Assembly (NCBI RefSeq): GCF_022651205.1
Contig: NZ_JALCQI010000004.1
Coordinates: 1 to 64,000, forward strand
Source of the DNA: Limosilactobacillus sp.
GTDB taxonomy: Bacteria; Bacillota; Bacilli; Lactobacillales; Lactobacillaceae
Reading direction: 5' to 3'
Length of the DNA: 64,000 nucleotides
A program made the position numbers and the translations under genes. How positions within the stretch are numbered: position 1 is the first letter of the stretch; every line of letters starts with the position of its first letter. This document shows, one piece after another, positions 17,114-26,281 of this stretch. The notes under the pieces are model-generated. The model made no database searches. It saw only the letters and a program-made list of their open reading frames with translations, and had not been told where the DNA came from.

Positions 17114-18352
17114 CTACTTTAAATTCACCCTCGTTTCCGCTGGCTTGGTTTGGGAAAGGAACTTGCCGTGGCGGACGTTGGCGAGGACTTCGACGTGTTT
17201 GTTTAAGGCGTTGTAAAAGTCGGGAGCGTTAAGAAGAATAAAATTGGCTGGCTTGCCGACTTCGATTCCGTATTGGTCACTGATATGAAGTGTTTTGGCA
17301 CCATTATATGTAACAAACTTAAAGGCATCTTGAAGTTGGTGGTAACCCATTAAATGACCAGCATAAACACCCATTGTAACTGCATCAAGCATGTTACCGT
17401 TGCCGAGTGGATTCCATGGATCACGAACATCATCTTCACCAAAGGAAACATTCATCCCCGCTTCAGTCAACTCCTTAACCCGGGTCATTCCCCGCCGCTT
17501 TGGATAAGTGTCGAACCGACCGCCAAGGTGAATATTAACTAATGGATTGGCGACAAAGTTAATATTACTCATCTTCAGTAACCGGAATAGCTTATAGGTA
17601 TAAGCATCATTGTATGATCCCATGGCTGTAGTATGACTAGCAGTAACCCGGTCTTTCATCCCTCGTTCATAGGCTTCGGTAGCCAATACTTCAAGGTTCC
17701 GGGAAGCAGGATCGTCAATTTCGTCACAGTGAACATCAACCAAACGATCGTAGTGATCAGCTAATTTCATCAAAAAATGAACTGATTGCCAGCCGTATTC
17801 AGTTGTAAATTCAAAGTGAGGAATTCCCCCAACAACGTCAAGTCCTTCCTTAACGGCCTGTTCCATTAATTCACGACCATGAGGGAAACTTAAAATTCCT
17901 TCTTGAGGAAAGGCAACCAGTTGAAGGTCGATTTGGTCCTTTAATTCTTCCCGTAGTTCAAGCAATGCCCGAGCTGCAATTAAATGCGGATCAGTAACAT
18001 CAACGTGACTCCGGATATGCTGGATCCCATGACCAACCATGTTTTTAATGGTAGCTTTTGCCCGCCGTTTTACATCTTCAATCGAAAGATCCTGTTTCCG
18101 TTCACTCCAGATCCGGATCCCGTCAAACAACGTTCCCGTCTCGTTCCATTCGGGTTCCCCAGCAGTTAGGGTTGCGTCAAGGTGCACATGAGAATCTACA
18201 AATGGTGGCAACATTAAGGTTCCGTGACCATCGATAACCTTTTCGCCTTCGTGAGGTTCAAGGCTCGCTGCAATTTCACTAAATTGACCGTCAGTTACCC
18301 GAACGTCCTTCAATTCTTCTTTATTATCAATATGAACACTCTTAATTAGCAT
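17114..18352 (-). CDS. codA: Cytosine deaminase
   Basis: Hydrolyses cytosine to uracil and ammonia for pyrimidine salvage. The 412-residue amidohydrolase has the metal site SHVHLDATLT, then HIRSHVDVTD, the hallmark VDVHCDEIDDP, TASHTTAMGSY and the catalytic Asp in FGEDDVRDPWNPLG, all close to the E. coli CodA pattern. It overlaps the end of codB by 11 bases, so deaminase and permease are made from one message. The PyrR-type leader ahead of codB ties both to pyrimidine supply. Confidence 0.93.
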   Translation of the reverse strand: MLIKSVHIDNKEELKDVRVTDGQFSEIAASLEPHEGEKVIDGHGTLMLPPFVDSHVHLDATLTAGEPEWNETGTLFDGIRIWSERKQDLSIEDVKRRAKATIKNMVGHGIQHIRSHVDVTDPHLIAARALLELREELKDQIDLQLVAFPQEGILSFPHGRELMEQAVKEGLDVVGGIPHFEFTTEYGWQSVHFLMKLADHYDRLVDVHCDEIDDPASRNLEVLATEAYERGMKDRVTASHTTAMGSYNDAYTYKLFRLLKMSNINFVANPLVNIHLGGRFDTYPKRRGMTRVKELTEAGMNVSFGEDDVRDPWNPLGNGNMLDAVTMGVYAGHLMGYHQLQDAFKFVTYNGAKTLHISDQYGIEVGKPANFILLNAPDFYNALNKHVEVLANVRHGKFLSQTKPAETRVNLK

Positions 18353-19718
18353 GACGTGCTCCTTTCCGGTCGTAAATGGCCATTAAAATGTAGTAAAGTA
18401 AACCGCTTAATACCATATCAACAAAGGTTGCGCCGATTGTATCGGCAAAAATTGGCAATTGGTGAACTGCGATAAAGAAGGCAACCCCTAAGGCAAAAAC
18501 AAGGTAGGCAATCCAGTTAATCCCGTGGTGGTACCAGTACTTGCCCTTGATTAAGCCTAATTGTTTAACGTCGTAGTGCTGGTGTGCACGGATATAGAAG
18601 TCGGTACAAATAATCGCGATTGTTGGTCCCAGAACCATCCCCACATAGTCAAGGAACGATTCAAAGGTATCCAAGAAACTACCAACAAACATTGGAATAA
18701 AGGTCACGATTGTTGCCAGTAAGACGACAATCCAAAGTGAGTACTTTAAGCGAAGGCGGATAAAGATATTTGACAAGGCTGAACCAGCAGCAAGCAAGTT
18801 AACGGCATTCGCGGTCATTGATGTCAGGATAATTACCAAGAAAGCGACAACACCAAGACCTAACTTGCTGGCAATTGTTGATGGGTCAGAATTATTAGCA
18901 TTGTAGACCCCGCTAGAGATTGCAATACTAATTGTTGAAATCAAGCCAATGAAAGCAAACCACACAACCCCGATTAAAGCTCCCCAGAATGGAGTGTGGA
19001 TTGCATTATTTTTAATTGAAGTAAAACGAGTAAAGTCGGCCCCGGCAGTCACCCAAGCAAGGTTAAAGGCGGCAACGTAGTCAATCGCTGCTCCAGTAGC
19101 CATCTTAGCTTTTACTGGAACGTGCCAATCAACAATCTGTCCCATTGAGACGGTCTTAAAGACGGCGACAGATTCCCAGATAACAAAGATAAAGACCAGA
19201 ACAATTCCGATTCGCTCAATTAATTGGACAGAACGAGAACCACTAGAAACACTAATAATATGTAGGATACTCATGATCAGGATTCCGACAACTAAACCCT
19301 TATCACCACCTGGCTGTCCCCAAAGTGGCCAGTGAAGAAGCTGGTGAAAAAGTAAGCTAACTGATTGAGCGGCAATAAAGGTATTGACAGCCGTCCAACC
19401 AATAAATTGGGTAATGTTAACCAACGATGGCAAGTAGCTACCGCGTTCCCCAAATGATGCTCGACTAACTGCCATGGTTGAAACCCCAGTTTGGTAACCA
19501 ATATAACCAATCAAGCTCAGGAAAACATATGACAAGGCTGAAGAAAGAACTAGCACTTTCATTGCTAGGGCAAAACCACAGGCTGCGAGGACTCCCCCGA
19601 CAAACCAGGTTCCGTTGTTAGCGTTAGCCCCAACCCAGGTTGCAAACATATCCCAACGAGTTGTCCGCCGACTCTTCATCGGAATACTCAAGATTGGCGT
19701 GTGTTGTTTATCTTCCAC
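18342..19718 (-). CDS. codB: Cytosine permease, NCS1 family
   Basis: A 458-residue integral membrane protein with about 12 membrane segments of the NCS1 nucleobase transporter family. N-terminal features are WVGANANNGTWFVGG and SRASFGERGSYLPSL, and it has FNLAWVTAGADFTRF in the middle. It would import cytosine for the adjacent deaminase. The AGGAGG site sits directly after the leader terminator. Related NCS1 permeases carry other bases; the pairing with codA supports cytosine. Confidence 0.9.
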   Translation of the reverse strand: MEDKQHTPILSIPMKSRRTTRWDMFATWVGANANNGTWFVGGVLAACGFALAMKVLVLSSALSYVFLSLIGYIGYQTGVSTMAVSRASFGERGSYLPSLVNITQFIGWTAVNTFIAAQSVSLLFHQLLHWPLWGQPGGDKGLVVGILIMSILHIISVSSGSRSVQLIERIGIVLVFIFVIWESVAVFKTVSMGQIVDWHVPVKAKMATGAAIDYVAAFNLAWVTAGADFTRFTSIKNNAIHTPFWGALIGVVWFAFIGLISTISIAISSGVYNANNSDPSTIASKLGLGVVAFLVIILTSMTANAVNLLAAGSALSNIFIRLRLKYSLWIVVLLATIVTFIPMFVGSFLDTFESFLDYVGMVLGPTIAIICTDFYIRAHQHYDVKQLGLIKGKYWYHHGINWIAYLVFALGVAFFIAVHQLPIFADTIGATFVDMVLSGLLYYILMAIYDRKGARHAN

Positions 19719-19724
19719 AATCGT

Positions 19725-19858
19725 TCCTCCTAAAAAATAACCTTGAGTCCCGTTAAGAACTCAAGGCTAGCCAATCCGCGCGATCGAATATGGATCACGA
19801 CTTATATTTATACGGTAGTCTTTCGTAGTCTCACGGGGCTACATTAAAGGACTTCTAA
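19725..19858 (-). promoter_or_regulatory. PyrR-type attenuator leader of codBA
   Basis: On the minus strand the leader has CCTTTAATGTAGCCCCGTGA, continuing GACTACGAAAGACT. It fits the PyrR-binding hairpin: lower stem AGTCcTTT / AAAGACT, upper stem GTAG / CTAC, and conserved loop CCNGNGAG. About 50 bases later CCTTGAGT...ACTCAAGG followed by TTATTTTTT forms an intrinsic terminator just before the codB ribosome binding site. GGCTA next to it could pair with TAGCC of the PyrR hairpin as an alternative fold. PyrR with UMP would favour termination. Confidence 0.75.
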
Positions 19859-19869
19859 ATTTTAATTGA

Positions 19870-19897
19870 ATTATATCAGATAGATGCTTAATGTCAA
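19870..19897 (-). promoter_or_regulatory. codBA promoter
   Basis: A perfect -35 TTGACA (19892-19897) and -10 TATAAT (19870-19875) with a 16-base spacer on the minus strand. The promoter overlaps the end of alr and starts the RNA just upstream of the PyrR-binding hairpin. Confidence 0.85.
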
Positions 19898-19901
19898 GAA
19901 T

Positions 19902-21026
19902 TTAACTCAAGTAGGTTCGGTGGACCCGGTTACTGATGTTTGTCATAATCTCATAGTTAATCGTTCCCGCCTGTTCTGCCAAGTCGTTAGCAGAAATCTC
20001 TTTGTCACCAGAACGACCCATCAAGACAACTTTTGTTCCAACCGGGTAACGCTTCGGCAGACGAATCATCATCTGGTCCATGCAGACCCGTCCAGCAATG
20101 TCACAAAACTGCCCATCAACAAGGACCTTGTACCCGGTCATGCATCGTGGATAACCATCGGCATAACCAATTGGCAGTGTCGCTAACCACTCATCTTCCT
20201 TAGCAGTATAAGTGGCCCCGTAACTGACCGACTCACCAGCACGAAGCTTTTTAACAAAACTAATGGTCGTCACCAGCTGTTCAACCGGCTTTAAATCCAG
20301 GGTAGCAGCCAATTCACGTCCAGAAGGGTTCTGTCCGTACATTGAGATTCCCATCCGCACAGTATTAGCGGTGATCTTTTCCCGGTGCCACATCCCAGTA
20401 GCCGAGTTTGCCATGTGCACGAACGGTGGTAACTCCGTCAAGCTATTAACAAACTGCTCCCATTTGGCAACTTGCCGATTAAAGTAACTATCATCAGCAC
20501 TATCTGCAGTAGCAAAGTGGGTAAACATTCCCTCAAACTCAAATTCATCGTGTTCCCGAAGAAACTTAACCGCAGCGTGAAAGTCTTCGACGGTCGTGAA
20601 ACCAATTCGCCCCATTCCGGAATCAATCCCCAAATGAACCTCCAATGGCTTTGTGTAATGGTTTTCTGATGCTAACCGGTGGTATTCTTCCAACCAATCT
20701 AGCGAGCCAACTGTTAACGATACACCCGCTTCTGCAGCAACATGTGCATTCTCAACTGGCGTAATTCCAAGAACCAGGATCGTTGTCGTAATCCCATTAT
20801 CCCGTAACTCAAGTGCCTCGTCGAGAATTGCTACACAGGCACCCGTTGCTCCAGCACTAATTGCCGTCTGCGCCACTGGTACAAGGCCATTACCGTATGC
20901 GTTTGCCTTCACCACCGCAAAAATTTTACTATTTGGTGGCAACAATTTTTGTTGCTCATGAATGTTGTGCTTAATTGCACCCAAGTCAACAATTAGTTCT
21001 GTATCTCGTAACCGTCCATTAATCAT
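19902..21026 (-). CDS. alr: Alanine racemase
   Basis: A PLP enzyme that interconverts L- and D-alanine for peptidoglycan and, here, for the nearby dlt operon. The 374-residue protein has the PLP lysine in FAVVKANAYGNG, IDSGMGRIGF, and the catalytic tyrosine in SVSYGATYTA. Three starts are possible (GTG 21038, ATG 21032, ATG 21026). I use the last because AGTGAG is seven bases away. It overlaps the end of acpS by a few bases, the usual acpS-alr pair of lactobacilli. Confidence 0.95.
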   Translation of the reverse strand: MINGRLRDTELIVDLGAIKHNIHEQQKLLPPNSKIFAVVKANAYGNGLVPVAQTAISAGATGACVAILDEALELRDNGITTTILVLGITPVENAHVAAEAGVSLTVGSLDWLEEYHRLASENHYTKPLEVHLGIDSGMGRIGFTTVEDFHAAVKFLREHDEFEFEGMFTHFATADSADDSYFNRQVAKWEQFVNSLTELPPFVHMANSATGMWHREKITANTVRMGISMYGQNPSGRELAATLDLKPVEQLVTTISFVKKLRAGESVSYGATYTAKEDEWLATLPIGYADGYPRCMTGYKVLVDGQFCDIAGRVCMDQMMIRLPKRYPVGTKVVLMGRSGDKEISANDLAEQAGTINYEIMTNISNRVHRTYLS

Positions 21027-21387
21027 TCTCATTCTCACTTTCTAAAATAATTTCAGTCATTACATTAACCGCCGTGTGGCTAACTGATGCGTGAACTCTG
21101 CCTTTAAATGGCGAGTGGGTAACGATCGGCGCCCCAAGTTGGTTATCAATAATCTCAATATCCTGGAAACCAACCTCTTTGCCAATTCCAGTTCCCAGTG
21201 CCTTAGAAAAGGACTCCTTTAGTGACCAGCGACCAGCGAGATATTCAAGTGCCCGTGAGCCACCAAGTTTTTCGTACTGTTCCTTTTCAGCAGGTGTTAA
21301 TATTTTCCAAACGAATTGGGGGTGTTTTTGAACCATTTCATGGATCCGCTCAATCTCCGTCAGATCGATTCCGATTCCCTTAATCAT
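21019..21387 (-). CDS. acpS: Holo-[acyl-carrier-protein] synthase
   Basis: Transfers 4'-phosphopantetheine from CoA to a serine on acyl carrier proteins; the DltC carrier protein encoded 3 kb away also needs this. The 122-residue protein has the signatures GIGIDLTEIERI, AGRWSLKESFSKALGTG and ASVSHT. The ATG at 21387 lies eight bases from AGGAG; the GTG just before it is less well placed. It is translationally coupled to alr. Confidence 0.94.
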   Translation of the reverse strand: MIKGIGIDLTEIERIHEMVQKHPQFVWKILTPAEKEQYEKLGGSRALEYLAGRWSLKESFSKALGTGIGKEVGFQDIEIIDNQLGAPIVTHSPFKGRVHASVSHTAVNVMTEIILESENEND

Positions 21388-21701
21388 CACCAGGACTCCT
21401 TTATCGTACGCTAAGTTACTATTTTACCAAAAAGCTACTTTAAGCGCACCACTGCCATTCCTAGTCATCAATTAGTTACCAGGAATTACGTCTCTATAAA
21501 CGTTGGCAAATTAATTCAATAATAATTCACCAGATTGCATTATTTTACTTTGAACCTTAACGCAAATTATCTATAATGGATAGGTGTAAAAATTTAATTA
21601 CGAATATCTTAAATTTTTGCTGAAACATTTAACTACCATATCATGGTGCGCTAAACTCTTCATGATATCTTGGCATTTATAAGCGAAAGGAGTGATTCGT
21701 A
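21388..21701 (+). promoter_or_regulatory. Divergent region with the dlt promoter and leader
   Basis: A -35 TTGAAC (21550-21555), 16-base spacer and -10 TATAAT (21572-21577) face the dlt genes. The ~115-base leader has two inverted repeats: AAAATTTAA...TTAAATTTT and ATATCATG...CATGATAT. It ends in AAAGGAG (21686-21692) for dltX. No riboswitch or known regulator site was recognised in the leader, and I see nothing clear for the leftward acpS. Confidence 0.7.
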
Positions 21702-21845
21702 ATCTTTGCTAAAAGCATTAAGAATCATCCTGCACTGATATTCATCTTAAAAACGGTATTCTACTTTATCGTTATTCTCCTGTTAATCTATTTATATGGT
21801 TATTATGGAGCAGGTCAAGAACCGTTCATTTACAATGAATTCTAA
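21702..21845 (+). CDS. dltX: DltX, small membrane protein of D-alanylation, with a non-standard start
   Basis: An open frame of 47 codons with one membrane segment (LIFILKTVFYFIVILLLIYL), ending in the DltX signature FIYNEF. DltX is the short protein that precedes dltA in most dlt operons, and its C-terminal motif is needed for D-Ala transfer. AAAGGAG lies nine bases before an ATC codon at 21702. An in-frame TGA at 21693 rules out a longer form, and no ATG, GTG or TTG occurs in frame early enough to keep the segment. Either ATC is used as start or there is a mutation or sequencing error. Confidence 0.75.
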   Translation: MFAKSIKNHPALIFILKTVFYFIVILLLIYLYGYYGAGQEPFIYNEF

Positions 21846-21861
21846 TGTGGAGGAAATAGAA

Positions 21862-23388
21862 TTGAATACAAATATCGTTAATATCTTTGACCAAGTTGCC
21901 AAAGATAATTCAACGCGGGTTGCTTATGATGAGATGGGAAAGCAAACAAGCTACGGTGATTTAAAAAAGAATACCGAAAGCTTAGCTGCATGGCTGAATG
22001 AACAAGGCTTGACTTCTCAAAGTCCAATCCTCGTTTTCGGTGATCACCAAGTTGAGATGATTACTAGTTTCTTAGCGGCACTAAAAGCGGGACATCCTTA
22101 CATTCCCGTTTCAACTGATTCTGCGATTCCTCGAATCCAGTCAATCCTTGACACCGCTAAGCCGGAATTAATTATCGCTGTTGATAATTTTCCTAGTGAA
22201 CAATTGCAATTTGATGCTCAAGTGGTTTCAAAAGAACAGTTAGCTTCAGTCCTTGCAACAGCTCGGGAATTTGTTCCTGGTAATCCAGTGTCCGGCGATG
22301 AACTCGCATATGTCTTGTTTACGTCCGGAACTACTGGTTCGCCTAAGGGGGTTGAGGTTAGCCATGACAACTTCAAGACCTTTGTAGACTGGGTTCTCGA
22401 TTCTAATTTCAATATTCCAGAACACGCTAACTTCTTAGGCCAACCACCATACTCATTTGACCTTTCAAATATGTACTGGTTACCAGCGTTGTTAAGTGGT
22501 GGCACAATTAAAGCGATCCCACACTCTGTAGTGGAAAACTTTGGTCAACTATTTACGGCACTGCCAACATTGGATCTCAATGTCTTTGTGGGAACCCCAT
22601 CATTTGCTGACATGTTAATGTTGAGTCCCGCATTTAATGAAGAAAAAATGCCTGGCCTTAAGATTTTCATGTTCTGTGGCGAAGAGTTAACCGTTAAGAC
22701 AGCCAAAGCTCTCCAACAACGGTTCCCACATGCACGAATCTTTAATACCTATGGCCCAACCGAAACAACGGTTGCTATTTCTGGAATTGAAATTACTCCA
22801 GAAATCGTGGCTAATAATGACCGGCTCCCTGTCGGCTATGCTAAGCCTGGCGTTGAACTTTCAATTTGGGATGGCGACAAGCAATTAACTGAGCCCGGTC
22901 AACAAGGTGAAATCATTATTAGTGGAAATAGTGTGGCACGCGGCTACATGAACAATCCTGAAAAGACGGCAAAGGCCTTCTTTGAATTTAATGGTGAACC
23001 AGCTTACCGGACTGGTGATGCTGGAACTCTCGATGCTGACGGACTCCTTCACCATAAGGGACGGATGGACTTCCAAATTAAGCTTCACGGTTTCCGGGTT
23101 GAACTTGATGAAGTCCGTGCAAGCCTCGAAAAGAGTCCGCTCATTAAGCAGGCCGTAGCTGCACCAAAATACAACAAGAATGGTCAAGTTGCTCACTTGA
23201 TTGCTTACGTGATTCCTCAAGATAACGATAAGGATCAAGCGGAACTAACTAAGGAAATCCGCGAAAGCCTCAAGGGGTTAATCATGCCATACATGATGCC
23301 AACCCAATTTATTTACCGGGACTCATTCCCGATGTCTGCAAATGGCAAGATTGCAGTTAAACAATTAATTAAAGAGGCTAACCAATGA
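21862..23388 (+). CDS. dltA: D-alanine--D-alanyl carrier protein ligase
   Basis: Activates D-Ala with ATP and loads it on DltC for teichoic acid D-alanylation. The 508-residue adenylating enzyme has the ANL motifs LFTSGTTGSPKGV, FNTYGPTETT, YRTGD and GRMDFQIKLHGFRVEL, and a C-terminal lysine in NGKIAVK. I start it at a TTG (21862), because GGAGG lies eight bases upstream and the protein then has the usual length. In-frame ATGs further upstream lie inside dltX. The dltB start overlaps its stop. Confidence 0.95.
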   Translation: MNTNIVNIFDQVAKDNSTRVAYDEMGKQTSYGDLKKNTESLAAWLNEQGLTSQSPILVFGDHQVEMITSFLAALKAGHPYIPVSTDSAIPRIQSILDTAKPELIIAVDNFPSEQLQFDAQVVSKEQLASVLATAREFVPGNPVSGDELAYVLFTSGTTGSPKGVEVSHDNFKTFVDWVLDSNFNIPEHANFLGQPPYSFDLSNMYWLPALLSGGTIKAIPHSVVENFGQLFTALPTLDLNVFVGTPSFADMLMLSPAFNEEKMPGLKIFMFCGEELTVKTAKALQQRFPHARIFNTYGPTETTVAISGIEITPEIVANNDRLPVGYAKPGVELSIWDGDKQLTEPGQQGEIIISGNSVARGYMNNPEKTAKAFFEFNGEPAYRTGDAGTLDADGLLHHKGRMDFQIKLHGFRVELDEVRASLEKSPLIKQAVAAPKYNKNGQVAHLIAYVIPQDNDKDQAELTKEIRESLKGLIMPYMMPTQFIYRDSFPMSANGKIAVKQLIKEANQ

Positions 23389-24599
23389 TTAATTGGCTCT
23401 CGAGTTTGCCAAACTTTACTGCCTACGGGACACCTGTTTACTTTATCTATTTATTACTTGCCTTACTCCCGTTAGGTATTGGTTTATTCTTTGGCAAACG
23501 ATTCCAATGGTATGAAGCGTTAATTAGTTTTATCTTTATCTTCTTAATGTTTGATGGTGCGAGTTGGCAGCAACTATTTTCATTAATTGCGTACGTCATT
23601 TACCAAACCTTTTTGGTCATGTACTACCACCATTACAGGAAGACCAATAATTCAAGTGGCGTCTTTTACCTCTTCTCATTTCTTTCACTGATTCCAATTA
23701 TTGTGGTTAAGCTATCGCCAGCGATGGTTGGTCACAACTCACTGCTTGGTTTCTTAGGAATTAGTTACCTGACATTCCGGGCAGTCGGGACAATCATTGA
23801 AACCCGTGACGGAATGGTAAAGGAAATTACACCATGGCATTTCATCCGCTTCATGCTCTTCATGCCGACAATTACATCCGGGCCAATTGACCGCTATCGG
23901 CGTTTCTCAAAAGATTATCAAAAGGTTCCAGAGCGTTCTGACTACTTAAAGCTAGTTGAAAAAGGTGTCTTTTACCTCTTCCTTGGTTTTCTGTACAAGT
24001 TCGTTATTGCCTACTTCTTTGGTCAACGCTTTTACCCCCACTTTGAACAGGCAGCCATGAGTGATGGCTTCTTCTCCTGGAACATGCTTGGGGTGATGTA
24101 TACTTACGGTTTCTACCTCTTCTTTGACTTTGCGGGTTATTCCCTATTTGCGGTTGCCATTAGTTACTTTATGGGTGTCAAGACCCCAATGAACTTTAAG
24201 CAACCATTTAAGTCAAAGAACATCAAGGAATTCTGGAACCGTTGGCATATTAGTTTGTCATTCTGGTTCCGTGACTACATCTTCATGCGGTTTGTCTTCA
24301 TGGCAACCAAGAAGCGGTGGTTCAAAAACCGGAACGCCCTGTCCGCAACGGCATACATGCTCAACATGTTAACAATGGGCTTCTGGCACGGAATTACATG
24401 GTATTATATTTTATATGGGTTCCTGCATGGGCTTGCCCTTGTAGTGAATGATTGGTGGCTTCGTTACAAACGGAAACACCTCAAGAAGATGCCACACAAC
24501 AAATTCACTGAATGCGTTGCGATCTTCGTTACCTTTAACTTTGTAATGTTTACGTTCTTACTCTTTAGTGGTTACCTCAATACTTACTTCTTCGGGTAA
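23385..24599 (+). CDS. dltB: D-alanyl transfer protein DltB (MBOAT family)
   Basis: A polytopic membrane O-acyltransferase that moves D-Ala from DltC across the membrane. The 404-residue protein has about ten membrane segments. The MBOAT features are KNIKEFWNRWHISLSFWFRDY with a conserved His, and the catalytic His in TMGFWHGITWYYILYG. The ATGA overlap with dltA shows coupled translation. It is followed by dltC after 28 bases. Confidence 0.96.
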   Translation: MINWLSSLPNFTAYGTPVYFIYLLLALLPLGIGLFFGKRFQWYEALISFIFIFLMFDGASWQQLFSLIAYVIYQTFLVMYYHHYRKTNNSSGVFYLFSFLSLIPIIVVKLSPAMVGHNSLLGFLGISYLTFRAVGTIIETRDGMVKEITPWHFIRFMLFMPTITSGPIDRYRRFSKDYQKVPERSDYLKLVEKGVFYLFLGFLYKFVIAYFFGQRFYPHFEQAAMSDGFFSWNMLGVMYTYGFYLFFDFAGYSLFAVAISYFMGVKTPMNFKQPFKSKNIKEFWNRWHISLSFWFRDYIFMRFVFMATKKRWFKNRNALSATAYMLNMLTMGFWHGITWYYILYGFLHGLALVVNDWWLRYKRKHLKKMPHNKFTECVAIFVTFNFVMFTFLLFSGYLNTYFFG

Positions 24600-24627
24600 T
24601 CAGAATTAATTTAGGAGGATTTTAACA

Positions 24628-24867
24628 ATGAAAGACGATATTATTAATATTTTAGCTGATGCAACTGGTCGTGACGTAAGTGACTTCAGTGATACTAGTG
24701 AAGACTTGTTTGCAGATGGTTTATTAGATTCAATGGCAACGGTTAGTGTTCTCTTGGCCCTCCAAGATCAATTTGGAATTCAAGTTCCAGTTTCCGAATT
24801 TGACCGGAGCCAATGGAATTCAGTTGATAAGATGGCTGATCGTGTAAAGGAGCTCCAAAATGACTAA
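24628..24867 (+). CDS. dltC: D-alanyl carrier protein
   Basis: A 79-residue acidic carrier protein. The serine in ADGLLDSMATVSVL is the phosphopantetheine site, which AcpS or a similar enzyme must modify. It carries D-Ala as a thioester from DltA to DltB. AGGAGG precedes the ATG. Its end overlaps the start of dltD by eight bases. Confidence 0.96.
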   Translation: MKDDIINILADATGRDVSDFSDTSEDLFADGLLDSMATVSVLLALQDQFGIQVPVSEFDRSQWNSVDKMADRVKELQND

Positions 24868-26155
24868 TCGCAAGCGACTGTGGTATATCTTTGGCCCAGT
24901 TATTCTTGCCTTTGTCCTGATTTTAATTCTTTTCATGCTCCCACTCGGCGGTCATTATTCAGCAAAAACCGAACAACGGGCTGCCTCATCACTTAGCCCA
25001 GTAATTTTCAAAAACCAAAAGATCAAGCAACAAGCACTTTCTGATAAGAATACGCGCTACGTTCCTTTCTTTGGTTCTAGTGAATTACGCCGGTTTGATA
25101 ATTTCCACCCATCAATCATGGCGGCTCGTTACCATAATTACACCCCGTTCCTCCTCGGACAACGTGGTGCTCAATCTCTTCCCCAGTTCTTTAACATCAC
25201 CACAATGGAAGGACAACTGCGGGATAAGAAAGCCGTCTATATTGTTTCCCCACAATGGTTTGTCAAAAAGGGAATCTTACCACCGGCCTTTAAGTACTAC
25301 AATGGTGAATTAGCCGACCTCACTTGGTTGAAGAAGGCTAACCCAAAGTCACCATATGATCGTTATGTTGCCAAGCGACTAATCCAAATGATTGGCAATG
25401 GTGGTTCGGTGGCTGATGATGCAGCAAAGATTGCTCAAGGAAAAGCTCTAAGTGGTTGGGATAAAACCGTTTTGAACTTCCGCATAAACCTGCTCCAACA
25501 TGAGGATGCCCTATTCTCTGGTTTCCAATTAGAGAATAATTATGACCGTTTTATCAAGCCACAGGTTAACAAACTTCCGGCAAAGTACGATGAAGCACGG
25601 TTACATCAAATGGCCGTTAATAAGGCAGCAAAGGAAACAGATAATAATAGCTTCCACGTCAAGAATTCATTCTATACCAAGAAGGTTAAACCACACCTTA
25701 AGAAGCTAAAGGGGTCACAACGAAATTTTGACTATAATCAATCACCAGAATACGGTGATCTCCAAGTTGTTTTGAACCAGTTCAAGAATAATAACACCAA
25801 TGTGATGTTCGTTATTCCACCAGTTAACGGTCGTTGGGAAGCATATACTGGAATGGATATGCAGATGTACTACCGGACCGTTGACAAGATCAAGTTCCAA
25901 CTGCGGCAACAAGGATTCAATAATATCCTTGACCTCTCCCATGATGGTAACCAACCTTACTTCATGGAAGATACCATTCATATTGGGTATGCTGGTTGGG
26001 TTAAGTTCGATAGTGCTACAAGTAAGTTCATCGAACAAAGCCAACCACAACCTCATTACCAGTTGAGTGATGAGTTCTTAACTCAGAAGTGGGCAAACCT
26101 AATTCCAACTCAACAGAACTTGAACCAGTTCAAGGAACAAGAATTGAATAAGTAA
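24860..26155 (+). CDS. dltD: D-alanyl-lipoteichoic acid biosynthesis protein DltD
   Basis: A 431-residue protein with an N-terminal membrane anchor (about 8-28, IFGPVILAFVLILILFMLPL) and an extracytoplasmic SGNH-like domain. The GSSEL motif (FFGSSELRRFDNFHPS) holds the proposed catalytic serine; a downstream DxxH-like element is DTIHIGYAGW. It acts outside with DltB and DltX to place D-Ala on lipoteichoic acid. It is the last gene of the operon. Confidence 0.95.
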   Translation: MTNRKRLWYIFGPVILAFVLILILFMLPLGGHYSAKTEQRAASSLSPVIFKNQKIKQQALSDKNTRYVPFFGSSELRRFDNFHPSIMAARYHNYTPFLLGQRGAQSLPQFFNITTMEGQLRDKKAVYIVSPQWFVKKGILPPAFKYYNGELADLTWLKKANPKSPYDRYVAKRLIQMIGNGGSVADDAAKIAQGKALSGWDKTVLNFRINLLQHEDALFSGFQLENNYDRFIKPQVNKLPAKYDEARLHQMAVNKAAKETDNNSFHVKNSFYTKKVKPHLKKLKGSQRNFDYNQSPEYGDLQVVLNQFKNNNTNVMFVIPPVNGRWEAYTGMDMQMYYRTVDKIKFQLRQQGFNNILDLSHDGNQPYFMEDTIHIGYAGWVKFDSATSKFIEQSQPQPHYQLSDEFLTQKWANLIPTQQNLNQFKEQELNK

Positions 26156-26163
26156 CATTCAAT

Positions 26164-26204
26164 AAATCCCAGAATGAGATCATCTCATCCTGGGATTTTA
26201 TTTT
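26164..26204 (+). terminator. dlt operon terminator
   Basis: A stem of AATCCCAGAATGAGAT against ATCTCATCCTGGGATT with almost no loop, followed by TTATTTT. It lies nine bases after the dltD stop. Confidence 0.9.
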
Positions 26205-26208
26205 GATC

Positions 26209-26252
26209 TAAAAAAGCGGCTCAAGAGGATTTTCCTCTTGGGTCGCTTTTGA
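26209..26252 (-). terminator. Terminator of the LPQTG surface protein gene
   Basis: On the minus strand AAAAGCGACCCAAGAGG pairs with CCTCTTGAGCCGCTTTTTT. Poly-A on one side and poly-T on the other would let it act in both directions, backing up the dlt terminator. Confidence 0.85.
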
Positions 26253-26281
26253 ATTTAGCTAACTAGTTACTAGCTAACTTA

